Below, piece after piece: positions 27,923 to 39,260 of a DNA stretch of 64,000 nucleotides. The stretch is from Epiperipatus broadwayi (Eukaryota > Onychophora > Udeonychophora > Euonychophora > Peripatidae): contig JAQFVV010012442.1 in assembly GCA_028023455.1 (NCBI GenBank), positions 950,501 through 1,014,500 on the forward strand, in the 5' to 3' direction. Numbering within the stretch: position 1 is the stretch's first letter; each line of letters starts with the position of its first letter. The notes under the pieces were generated by a model. It was not told the origin of the DNA. It searched no databases and saw only the letters and a list, made by a program, of their open reading frames with translations. The translations under genes and the position numbers were made by a program.

Positions 27923-30900
27923 ATGATGACTTTCAACATAACATCGATTAATGTCAGAGGCATGAACTCCCTTGGCAGAATCCAAGCATTATCATTCTGG
28001 CTTAAGAATAATACACCTGATGTTCTTTGCCTCAATGAAACAAAACTTCACACACTATCTGACCAAAACATCATACAGAGAATTCAAAAATTTGGATACT
28101 TCCATTATTCCTTCTCCTCCTCTGCATCTGGTGGAGTAGCAATTCTTTTTAATAAAAAATCTAAAATAACCTTTTTCAAAATAATTCATATAGACTCCAA
28201 CTGCCTCACAGCCATTATACAGGTAAATGGATGGACATTTAACATAATAAATGTTTACATGACCAAAGCATAAGATATATTCTATAGAATCATCCACACT
28301 ATCAACACAGTCTTAAGAACTAACCCTTTTTCTGCATTGATGTTGGGTGACTTTAATCAAACATACAATTCTTTTGAAAGGAGTCACTTAAAATCACTGA
28401 GCAACACCTTTACAAGTGGAAGACAGCTTTTTGATGTGTCTGCCTTCTCATTCTATTCATCACGGTTTAACTCCCTCATTGTTCTTTTATACTTCTCTCC
28501 TTCACTTGCTCCCTTCATTGAAGCTAACCTGTGGCCTGTTGTCTTTATGGACCACATGGCACTATAGGTCCTTATCGGAATTGTGGACAACACACATTCG
28601 TATGGCAACATTCCACGAACAATGAGGCTCCTCACAAAAGAATCTGCCTCTATACAACTCATCTCTGAGATTTACATATCATTCAACTCTGCTAATATAA
28701 ACACACTTTCACCATATGATAAATGGAATAACTTCATAAATATTCTACAATCACATATTCATAAATGCACTCAACATAATAAAGGTCCCCTTAAATTACT
28801 AAGTCAATTGGACAAGATAGCCTACACACTTAAACATTTGCCCATACAAAGGCAAAATATCCAAGAAATTACTCGCCTTAAACTACAATACAAAGCTACC
28901 CAACAATCCCTGGCCGAATACCTATCAATTAAATGAGCATGCAGTTACTTAGCATATCAACACTGCTGGACTTGAGGTTATATCAGATGGGCCCTATGAT
29001 CCAACCAACAAAACAAGGCACCCTCATTGATCAAGATACACAGTAAACAATATATCGGCCTCTCCATGCTTTCCAAAATAAGAGACTTTTACAAAAGAAA
29101 ATTGCAACATATTGGTGTCACTAACATCCGTAGAGTTTTTGTTACTAACAACCCTATGGAACATAACATCACAGATGGTGATATTCTTGACAAACTGCAA
29201 TCACTCCCAAAAGGTGTCCATCCTGGCATGCATGGAATTCCCAGATTTCTACTTTTACACCTAAGAGCTTTTACTATCCCAGTAATTTACGGAATGATAG
29301 ACCTCATCGCCACTGGAAGTCATCACCTAATAAACCTATGTCCCATCTCCATGATACTCTTTTTAAAGAAGCGTGATGCACAACCAGATCTTAATAAACT
29401 GCGTCCTATCTCGATGATTCCTCTATTGACAAAGATCATTGAGAGCATCATTAAAGACAAGATTCAATGTAACATAATCAAACAACTTTCATGCTATCAA
29501 TTTGCAAAAAAAGGCACTTCAACTTCTGATGCTGTCAGCCACTTCAGACTTCTGGTCGATCACATGTGGAGACAAAGGAAGTCCTATCCCATTGCAGTCC
29601 AACTTGATATAGCTGCAGCATTTGACTCCGTGAGAATTGATGTTCTTCTCAGTGTTCTGGAACAGCTAAATGTACCACCCATATACATTCAAATGAATGA
29701 GAACCTTCTTTACAATCGGGAAGTGTTCTTATCCCTAGATGGTCACATTGCCCTGGGTTTCATGCCCTACATCTCCATCCCCCAAGCTTCTCCCCTGAGT
29801 GCACTTCTCTTTGCTGCCTATATTAATCCAATGCTATTGAACATCGAGGCCACATTTTCTGGTATCGCTGTTCCGCTACTTAATGAGAACATCACTCACA
29901 TCTCCTATATGGATGATGTACTTGTGTTTCTTTCATCCCATGATGAACTGGGTAAGCTAAAACAACTTCTTGATCACCATGCCAAATTGTCTGGTCTCCT
30001 TGTCAACCCAAAAAAATCAGCTACTTGGTCAATTCTTACTCGCCAGAAGATCTCTGGTGGATTTGAAGCAGTGCCACAGAAATTTCTAGGATTTCACCTA
30101 TTAAAAACACCCACAGTGATGAGTAAAGAGATACAGGACTCATTATTAGAGAAAATTGAAACCACAATCACATCTTTGTCAAAAATATGCCTTTCCCTAT
30201 TTGAGAAAGTAGCCCTTTGAAATGCTCTCATTCTTCCAAAAATAATATACTATTTGGCAGGGTTCATCCCCACCAAGGTATTCATCAACAAAGTCGAAAC
30301 CGCCTGTAGAAAACTGTGTTGGGTGGGCCAATCACCCATAATTAGCTTGAGAATCCTCCAAAAGCCCAAAACTTTAAATGGTCTCTCACTATACTCACTA
30401 ACTATATTCAACATACAATGCACCCATAATGTACTCTACAACATCGTCAAGGAAAAGGAACATGTTCAATGCCCACTTCCGAAAAAGAACATTCAACCTA
30501 CTGATCGGCCACCCCACAGAGGACGTGCCTTGCTTTTTCAACAGCAGATCAACTTTATCTTTGATAACATCAAACCAACATCAACCCTATTTCAAAGAAA
30601 ACTTGTGTATTGGGAAGTGTTTGATCTTCTTGACCATCAAAAACGGAGGATCCCCAGCTGCCTTTCAATCAACATCCCTCGAATGATAAGGATGACCAAG
30701 CTCTGGAAGTTGCCACCAAAAATGTTGGACTTCCTGTTGAAATCGAATCTGCATGCCCTCCTAACAAATGCGTTCCTCCACTATAAAAGGGGGCAATATA
30801 TTGACCCTAATTGCACATTGTGTCAAAGATAGGAAGAGACTACTGATCACTTCCTCTTCGAATGCACAACTTTGAACAATTTAAGAATTCATTTTCAACA

Positions 30901-31156
30901 AAACATGACAAGAAATCAACTTGAAATGAATCTCAAGACAGCAATTGAAAAGAGCATATTCTCTGAGATCCAGCTTACAGCCATAATTAACTTTTCCATC
31001 TGGGCATTGCGCTGTAAGCTGGTGTTCCAGGCTGAGATCTTGAATAATATATTCACAGCATTTTGCCAAATACTAAACAAGGAAAAAGATAGAGATATGC
31101 ACACTGCTAATCCCTTCACAGCTGCACAAACCTGGGACTCCATTGCAATTGGATAG
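27923..31156 (+). pseudogene. LINE ORF2: APE endonuclease, RT, zf-RVT
   Basis: ORF2 nicks target DNA and copies LINE RNA onto it. A single frame spans the whole region. The endonuclease opens with MTFNITSINVRGMNSLGRIQ and has LCLNETKLHT (catalytic Glu), LMLGDFNQTYN (Asp/Asn) and FMDHMAL (final His motif). The RT has KLRPISMIPLLTKIIESIIK near 29400, AVQLDIAAAFDSVRIDVLLS near 29598, SPLSALLFAAYINPML near 29790 and the catalytic ISYMDDVLVF near 29900. The downstream part has GFIPTKVFINKVETACRKLC and a terminal CTLCQR...DHFLFEC domain. Stops fall near 28270, 28565, 28934, 28973, 28997, 30218 and 30829. I saw no frameshift. It ends at SIAIG before the 3' UTR. Confidence 0.88.
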
Positions 31157-31493
31157 AGCTCCCTGCAACTTTGCTGTTTATTGTTGAGTGGCTGTTGCTT
31201 TTCATCATTTCATAAAACTGAAACATGGGTATTAATACTACCTACTAACAGCATCTCATTTTAATCTTCCCTGCTATGAACTTTAAACAAATTGGGTTTC
31301 TATGGTCTATTTTTGGAACAACAAACAAGTCACAAATGTTTTTTGTGCAAACATTAACTCAAATACATCCTTCTTTTTTTGCATGCTATTTCATAATCAT
31401 TTACTTATTTTGTCCTTTTTGGTCTGTATTTCTTTGGTCTAAATGTACAATAAATTTGGTTTTTGAAAGATAAAAAAAAAAAAAATAAATAAA
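31157..31493 (+). other. LINE 3' UTR and A-rich tail
   Basis: About 300 bp of non-coding sequence end in an AATAAA signal near 31450 and an imperfect A-rich tail (A runs broken by TAAAT) from about 31471. The tail meets the right target duplication at 31494. Confidence 0.75.
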
Positions 31494-31509
31494 AAAATAC
31501 GAGATTTGT
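31494..31509. repeat. Target-site duplication, right copy
   Basis: AAAATACGAGATTTGT, one base different from the left copy at 25566-25581. Its first A residues merge with the LINE tail. Confidence 0.85.
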
Positions 31510-31774
<265 letters not shown>

Positions 31775-31864
31775 ATTAAACTATACAAACATTGAGGTCA
31801 AAAATTCATTCAAATAAATATTTGTTTTAAACTGAAATAAATACTAAAATAATTATTTTAGTAA

Positions 31865-31867
<3 letters not shown>

Positions 31868-31948
<81 letters not shown>
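31868..31948. repeat. (AT)n microsatellite
   Basis: About 40 AT units, roughly 100 bp beyond the preceding array. Confidence 0.93.
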
Positions 31949-31951
<3 letters not shown>

Positions 31952-32410
31952 ACTGGATGCATGACCAACCCCACTCTTGGTTGGATTTATTTCCTGAAGA
32001 GCATATTGCAGGAAATAACTATTGACTGGTGTTCCCCAACACAGACATCATCTCACCTACAGCAATAATTCCTGCTTATCAGAGAATGTAGCACCATAGA
32101 GACTCAAATCATCTAGAAATTTGTTTTTTTGTTTCCCAAACAGTGCCACTAGCGTTCCATCTTACAACAACCTTACTTACCATCATCTGGTTATGCTGGA
32201 CATAGCTCTAGAGGCGTGTGTTTCTTGTGAGCAAGAGCAATAGATAACTAGTCATGCAAAAATGGAACTAAACAATTAGATAAATTTTTAATAACAACAA
32301 TTTTATTAACAGTAATTATTCATGAGTCCTTCCAATGGAGTTCATGATTTTATCAAATGAAAGCTCATTTCAGTTCATCTTGTGAGAAGAAGTCAAAAAG
32401 CTTTTTATCA
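31949..32410. other. Non-coding, small hairpin
   Basis: No gene was recognised. A short hairpin (ATTTCCTG at 31989 facing CAGGAAAT at 32009) contains GAAGAGCATATT in its loop. Confidence 0.4.
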
Positions 32411-32412
32411 AG

Positions 32413-32850
32413 TATACATATACATAAGTTTTAAAACTTGGTTCAGATGTGTTGTATTCAGGTATGCATATAAGCCTTTATAATTCATTATCATTTAATT
32501 ATTCTAATATATAACAATTCCCGGTTTGTATATTTTTATTACTCAGTCAAATACAGATGTATATTTTTATATAGGTTTTATTACTTTATCTAAATGTGGA
32601 TTATTCAGGTGTGCTTCTAAGAATATATAACTTATTATCATTTAATAATTCTATTATATAACAATATGAGGTTTGTATATTTTCACAGATACATATTTTT
32701 ACATAAGTTTTATCACTTTATCCAAATGTGGATTATTCAGGTATGAATCTAAGCATTTACAACTCATTATATAGCACTAATAGGTTTATAGATATTTATT
32801 ATTCAGTCAAACAAAGATGTATATTTTTACACATAAGTTTGTTATCAGCA
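32413..32850. repeat. Tandem repeat, unit about 130-147 bp, 3-plus copies
   Basis: Landmarks recur in order: TACATAAGTTTTA, a TGTGGATTATTCAGGT-like stretch, AACTCATTATCATTTAAT-like, ATATAACAAT, GGTTTGTATATTTT, and CAGTCAAAYAMAGATGTATA. The landmark ATA(A/G)GTTTTA starts at about 32424, 32571, 32703 and 32833. The copies are diverged. There is no coding potential. Confidence 0.75.
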
Positions 32851-34489
32851 ATTCTATATATGTAGAATATTTATAATTTTGAATATATAATATGATTAAT
32901 GTTTTCACATTATTCCATTAATTTTCTATTGTAAACTTATTATATCATTAATAATTGAATTAATAATTGATAGGTAAACATTATTACTAAGGTCTTCATT
33001 TATTGTTGTTTTTGCTAAATAGCAGGGGCCTGTCATTAAGCTGAACAGCACTGGAAGCTTACTTCATGATGGTGGATAGAGAAAAAACAGGCTAACAACC
33101 CATGTTAAACTGATACTTCATGGGGCTGATTGATGGTTCAATTCACTTTTCTAATAATCAAATAATCATCTCCTGTAATATGAATTGTCCAACCAATTTT
33201 TACCTTTTTTCTCTATCAAAATGGATTTACCTTATGTGCCTGCTGATTCCAATTGGTGTTTGTGACTTTTCATCCATGTTCATGCCAATAATGCCCAGCT
33301 CATTGGCTATTTGTTTTGGCAGGATCACACTGTTTTAAATATCTGGCTTTGTGTTTTCAAATTTTTAATTATTTTTGTGGCCTGTGGCATGGTGAAAAAC
33401 AATTGTAATTATTGTTAAGTTACTGCCATTCTGCTTTACAAATTATTGTTCTAAAATATAAAATGAGCTGAAAAGCAGTAAAGAAATTTTAATTTAAATG
33501 ATTTTGCTTTTCTCACTTGAATTTATTTATTTTTATTTTAAAAAAAATATTATTTCTTCATTTGCAAATATAAAGGTATTTGCTTTTCTTTTTTTCATTT
33601 CAAAAAGTTTGATTTACTTTTAATTTGACAAAATTGTTATTTTTTAATTGCAGTCAAATATCATTATTTCTCCATTTTCTTTAAAATATTTAGTATAATT
33701 AGACTTTTTTTAAAAAATATTGTTAGTCTGACTTAAAATACTCCTAGTCTGACTTAAATTTAACTTATGCCATTTTAATTTGGTGGGTCTTCAAAACATA
33801 TACATGAAACAGTATGTCTGTTTCATTACTCTCCACCACAGTTTTCAGATGAAATGGACCTGGAAATAATTTCATTCCACAAAATATAATCTTTATTATT
33901 CATTATTATTTTCTTTTCATTGTTTCTTCTTGACCTTTCATAGATGATAATGAAATAAGTAAGATGAGATGGGGAAAGTGAATTCATGACCCACACACTC
34001 CAATGTCAGGATGAGAAGATGGCTAAGCATGGAATATGGCAACACAATTTCCCATGCCATCACAAAAAATACCTCATTTTAAGCACTGCCTCTTCTAAGT
34101 ACCTAGACAGATCATCAAAAGGAGTAGTATCCAGAAAAAACTATCAGGCACTGATCCAGCCCTGCTCATCTCTTGGGATTCTTAGGGACTATAGATGAGG
34201 TATATTCATGACACCAAGGTCTATTCATGTGGCTTACATATACACCATTGGACTATTCTGGGAGTTCAACATCTAGGTCTAGACAGTATCAAGAAATATT
34301 CTTCAGAGCATCATTATCCAATGCATCCAGTCCATCCTGCTCGACCATCCATTCATCACAACACAAAAATACAACTCACAACATTGTCACATCTCACTCA
34401 CAAACCTCTTCCACCAGCTATCTCCTTTTTATTATTCAGACCTGTAGCTACATCCTAATTTGGGAAACTGAGGATGATGATCAGTTATC
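32851..34489. other. Non-coding stretch, modestly GC-richer from 33000
   Basis: No protein was recognised on either strand. Open stretches at 33120-33338, 33986-34198 and 34227-34634 lack recognisable domains and are probably chance. Confidence 0.4.
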
Positions 34490-35255
34490 TTATAATATTC
34501 TTCTGTATTATGAGGTGACATACTTCTGGATCATCTTTTCTTTGGGAGTTTCTCATGCCCGACATCACCATGGTGGCTTTCTTCTTTGCTTCCATATTGT
34601 CTTTGGAGATCCTTGTTATTGTTTGATCTTCTAATTACATGGGCCCAGTATGGACCATAAACACCATCTGTGAGTTTTCTCCTGTCCCTCTTCCATGGTA
34701 GTACTTCATTTTAGGAATAAATAAAGATTTGTTTTCAAATGATCCTTCTGACATAGCAATTATATTTTTATTTTTTTTTATTTGTAAAAGTTTCTTGTTG
34801 CTTAATTTTTTTCACATTTATAAATCCTGTCAGATTTTTTTTTGGTTTCTATTCCTTCAACAGCAAGTATATTTTTAATAACTGTCATTATAACTTTTTT
34901 TGCTGTACTCAATCTCTGATTGAATCTATTGAGCTTTTGTTTGTTTTCTATATATGGTTGAGGACTAACATACTTTTCTTACAGATTTATGGTTTCTCTT
35001 TCTACCTCTGTTATTGTTTCAGAGCATACATCAAGCAATCTTTTTGAAATGTTTTTATCTATATGGACAGTTCCTTAGTTATATGAGAATCAAGTTTTTG
35101 ACTATTTTCATTTTCATGTTTTACCTCTTGTTGAAGATCAGAAGATTTTAATTTTGCTTTATTAGATTCATTTTCATCAGTTTTCATTATTAGTGTTGAT
35201 TGGGTTAGAATAGTTTCAGGAAATTCTTCAGCAACCTTATTCTTTTGAATGTTTT
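34490..35255 (-). pseudogene. Decayed coding relic, unrecognised protein
   Basis: On the minus strand about 63 codons without a stop (about 35250-35060) read KVAEEFPETILTQSTLIMKT, then DENESNKAKLKSSDLQQEVK and SQKLDSHITKELS. After a one-base shift near 35060, a second frame stays mostly open to about 34490 with only four stops (near 34983, 34824, 34647 and 34490), including SKRLLDVCSETITEVERETI, AKKVIMTVIKNILAVEGIET and KYYHGRGTGENSQMVF. The polar, Lys/Glu-rich composition is unlike the neighbouring AT noise. It could be a processed pseudogene or an old transposon ORF. I do not recognise the family. Confidence 0.4.
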
Positions 35256-36339
35256 TTTTTTCAATTTTTTAGACTGAGTTATATCTTTGAAATTATTGCA
35301 AAAAGTTACATTTTTTGTAAGTTGATTTATAGTTTCTGTGATTCATTAATTCTTATAAATCGTTCCTAATTATTTCTGAAATCTTATATTTATTAACTCT
35401 TAACACACTAATACATTTAAAATTAATTCCATGAACAATTATGCAATACAGACTGTTTATCATATATATATATAAGCGATAGCAGGTTTTTACGTATATA
35501 AAACTTGTTTTTGTTTTTCATATATATATATTGTAATGGTCCGGTTTCCCTAAAAGGAATGAAGGTTGTCACATTTAACTATAATCGAATTTAGGGTCTT
35601 CATATACGATGCTATGTATGATACGATTTAATTTTAATCCAAGATTGAATTCATTTCAAACAAGATAATTTTGAATTAAATATTTAACATAGATGCAACT
35701 TAGACTAATTTATCCTACCTTAACCTTTATTGATTGTTCCGTTATGCTCAGTAGAAGTGAAGCCAAATTCTGTCAAGGTATTTTATTAATTCGATGATAA
35801 TATTTTAAATCATAATTATTTTATACACCATATTATTAAGTTACGACTAATAGAAATCCAATTATTAATAATAATTTACTTTTAATTAATATGGATTGTG
35901 TGTGCATGGTACAAAGATGCAATCGTTTTATTTTCTAAGCACTATATACATGTCTAAAAAATATGGAAAATGTCTAAAGAAAATCTATCAACTTAACTGA
36001 AAAAAAATATATAGTTCTACAATTTTAGTTCAGAAGGAAATATTTATTATGTCTGTTCCATCCTTGAAGAAAAATTGTAATAATATATTTTTTAAAAAGT
36101 TATTACATTTTCATTTACCACTGTCAAACTCTCTCCACTCACAACTCCGATGCCATCCGTTTCAGATAAATACAGTAATGACCATTAGTAATCATTATCG
36201 AAACTGGAGATTATCTCTAACACAGATATAAACTTTAAACCTCAGTTAAAGAGTAATATATGGATTTTTTTTTATTTATTTTGCTCACACGGAGGTTTTA
36301 ACCTTTTTTCCCCGTGTGTAATATCTTATAGATATAATA
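35256..36339. other. Non-coding AT-rich stretch
   Basis: Nothing recognisable was seen. Short ATATAT runs occur near 35463 and 35521. Confidence 0.5.
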
Positions 36340-36490
36340 AACACATCCATACTTCCTCATTCTTTTTAAATTCCCACAAGCTAATTAAAATTGGATTTGA
36401 GGAATGTTTATATATAATAAACACCTACATAGTCCCCATTCGTTTTAAATTCCCACCAGCTAACTAAAATTGGATTTGAGGAATGTTTAA
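36340..36490. repeat. Tandem duplication, unit about 75-78 bp, 2 copies
   Basis: Both copies contain ATAATAAACAC, TTTTAAATTCCCAC, AGCTAA, then AAAATTGGATTTGAGGAATG. Confidence 0.8.
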
Positions 36491-37962
36491 GAAAAAAAGT
36501 TAAAAAATACCAAGTTATGTATATTTCTTTTTAAAATAAATTATGATGTTAATAAAGGTAATTGTATACACATAATTTAAAATTGAGTTCCTGATATGAG
36601 ATTAATACAATATATGGATTTAAAAGATTTAGAATATTATCTCCTAGAAAATACTAATCTAATTTTGTTTCCATTATACCTATATTTATGTAGATGATGT
36701 CCTATTAATGTGTTTATGTAAAGTAATTACCAATTCTCTCTGTCGTATAATATATGCATATTATTTTACTGGTCATGTATCTTGATATGATGTCTATTGT
36801 CTAATTCCATATAAATTGTAAATCACTCAGAAAAGATTAAACTTGATTTAAATTGAATTTATAAAACCCAAATACTGACATTTAATCTAATGCACAATAG
36901 TTCATTCATAAACATTAATGAGAGCAGAAGGTAAATGATTTTAAATAAAATATTCCTAGTAATTTATGTAATGAGACCATAAATATATTGAATAACTTCC
37001 CCAATAGTACACGATTTTTTAAATCATGTGAATAATAATATAATAAATACCAAATGTGGTAATGAATAATAATATATTTAAATGTCTGGAATTGAAATGA
37101 AAGTAACTACAATCCACTGAATTATCTGATTTCAAATCTCATGAAAAGATAGAATTATGTCACTCTGCCTTGAAGCTCTGTTTTATTATATAAACAAGTT
37201 ATAGGTTGAACAGTGTCTATTGTTTAAATTTAGATACAGACTGGATGGTCAGAAATTATCTTTATATATTCAAACTTTGAAAAAGCAGTCTTACATTTAC
37301 TTAAACATGGGGATATTATTTGGTCTTTTTGATTTTTAATGTTGTAGAACTCAGTAGAAGAAACTTACTCTTGTTTCAATTTTAGATATTTAAAGATGTG
37401 ATTATTTTATGACATATATTATCACTAATATTTCATCTATTATTAAGTCAAGAAGCTACGACGTATTACACTTAACATGTTTTCTGCTGGTAAGATTTCA
37501 TTGAAGATTAGATGAACGATGTCATGGCAACAAAGACACTGGTATGACTAATCCATGGGAATAATGATTATTTTGATCATGATGTTCCACAAGAATTAAA
37601 AAGTTGAGAGACCTATGGGAAATTTTGTCATTTTTCTGTCTTGTGGTTTTGATATCGGCATGAGCACAGTGATTTTTTTGATCATATTGAGAATATTTTC
37701 ATATATTTCATATTTAATATTGACATTATTTAACGATACAGAGTGAATTTTTAACTGTTGATTGGATGATATTATAGTAATTTTCATTTTTTTTTGTTAA
37801 TAATTAAATCAATTATTCTAATTTTCATATAAAAAACATTTCATACTTATATGTAGTACCTTTTAGGTTATTTTTTTATTTTGCTTCTTTTGGTTTGTTG
37901 TCTCCTTTTCCATTTTTCTTATAAATTATCCTTATTTTCATTAAAAAAGCCTACACTTTTAA
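36491..37962. other. Non-coding AT-rich stretch
   Basis: No gene or recognised repeat was seen. Confidence 0.5.
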
Positions 37963-38505
37963 TTTCATAATTTTATATATTACCTTTTAATTAAGATGTT
38001 TTTTTACATCTGCCATTTCCACTGTATGACTGATTTGCACTATATCGGGAAGGGTGTTTTTTATTGTCTATTTAATTTTAAAATTACAAATAGTTTTTTT
38101 ATAATTTTTTCTACAATTATTTTGTAGTCAATTTGAATTTACAATAATTTCAGTAAATTACTATTAATTTATGTATTCTTTTGGCAAATGTAATTTTTTT
38201 TTCTGAGGAACGACAAACATGGCACCATCTGATATATCATAATTTTATATAATACCTTTTAATTAAGACGTTTTTACATCTCCATTTCCACTGTATGACA
38301 GATTCACACTATATCGGGAAGAGTGTTTTTATTCTCTGTTTAATTTTAAAATTACAAATATTTGTTTATAAATTTTTCTCTAATTATTTTGTAGTCAATT
38401 TGAATTTACAATAATTTTAGCAAATTACTATTAATTTATGTATTTTTTGGTGCATGCAATTTTTTTTTCGAGAAATGACAAACATGGCACTGTCCAATAT
38501 TTTTT
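37963..38505. repeat. Tandem duplication, unit about 273 bp, 2 copies
   Basis: The first copy (37963-38237) and second copy (38238-38505) share CATAATTTTATAT, TACCTTTTAATTAAGAYGTT, CATTTCCACTGTATGAC, CACTATATCGGGAAGRGTGT, TTTTGTAGTCAATTTGAATT and GACAAACATGGCAC. Differences are mainly small indels in T runs. Confidence 0.85.
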
Positions 38506-38514
38506 TTCCCTATG

Positions 38515-39053
38515 AGAAGGTTTCTTTAGTTTTATTCTCGTTATGTATATCAGATGTCTTATTTAGTATTATTTTTGCTATTAGGTGTATTCTTTAGTAT
38601 TTTTCTTGCTATTAAATGTCTTCTTTAGTATTATTATTGCTATTAGATGTCTTCATTAGTATTATTCTTGTTATGGCTATCAAATGACTTCTTTAGTATT
38701 AATCTTGCTATTAGATGTCTTCTTTAGTATTATTCTTGTTATGCCTCCCAGAATCTTTAGTATTGTTCTTGCTATGTTTACTGGAATATTTAGTATTATT
38801 TTTGCTATATCTACCAGATGCATACTTTAGTATTATTCTTGCTATTACATGTCTTTTTTAGTATTATTTTTGCTATGTCTATCAGATGTCTTCTTTAGTA
38901 TTATTTTTGCTATGTCTACCAGATTCATTAGTATTATCTTTAGTATTATTTTTGCTATTAGATGTCTTCTTTAGTATTATTCTTGCTATTATATATCTTA
39001 TACTAATTAATTAGTATAATATTTTCTTCTTTTTTCCAGAAATGGCTGGCTTC
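38515..39053. repeat. Minisatellite, units of about 32 and 40 bp, about 16 copies
   Basis: The core CTTTAGTATTATTCTTGCTA recurs throughout. Two unit forms are interspersed: a short one continuing TTAGATGTCTT and a longer one continuing TGTCTATCAGATGTCTT. Related units run to the edge of the foldback element at 39054. Confidence 0.85.
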
Positions 39054-39260
39054 TTTACTATTTTTCTTGCTATGACATATTATCCTGAAGAAGTACTACT
39101 TTAATCTTTCAATCTTTAATGTAATGCTTCCACAAGATCTGTGGACAAATTTTCGCGATTAAAATTGTCCGGAAATCACAAGGAAACATTATCATAAATA
39201 TCAGAAAATCACAGTAGTATGTCTTTGGGGTATTATGTCATAGCAAGAAAAATACTAATA
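39054..39260. repeat. Palindromic foldback element, family FB1, copy 2
   Basis: The outer arms are CTATTTTTCTTGCTATGACA and its complement TGTCATAGCAAGAAAAATA. The inner arms are GATCTGTGGACAAATTTTCG facing its imperfect complement TAAAATTGTCCGGAAATC. TATTATCCTGAAG on the left arm also appears in copy 1 (338-519), and the centre (TTTTCGCGATTAAAA) resembles TTTTAGCGACTAAAT there. The outer 24 bp are derived from the adjacent minisatellite unit. Confidence 0.7.

Larger units (their letters stand above)
25582..31493 (+). mobile_element. Full-length L1/Tx1-like LINE nested in PLE-C
   Basis: This 5.9-kb insertion has a 5' region of about 300 bp, ORF1 with an RRM-like part and CCHC zinc knuckle, ORF2 with APE endonuclease, RT and a C-terminal zinc-finger-like domain, a 3' UTR, and an A-rich tail ending near 31493. 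It is bounded by a 16-bp target duplication. Clade assignment rests on the C-terminal C..C...H...C pattern and the RRM/knuckle ORF1, both usual in the L1/Tx1 group. Codon frames are kept over kilobases, but many stops are present, so it is recent but dead. Confidence 0.88.

Noticed and set aside
28055-28662. Minus-strand frames inside the LINE
   Set aside because: They are antisense to the endonuclease domain of ORF2 and show no domain of their own.
32413-39053. CRISPR-like arrays
   Set aside because: The repeats are contiguous tandem units without unique spacers, in a eukaryotic context.
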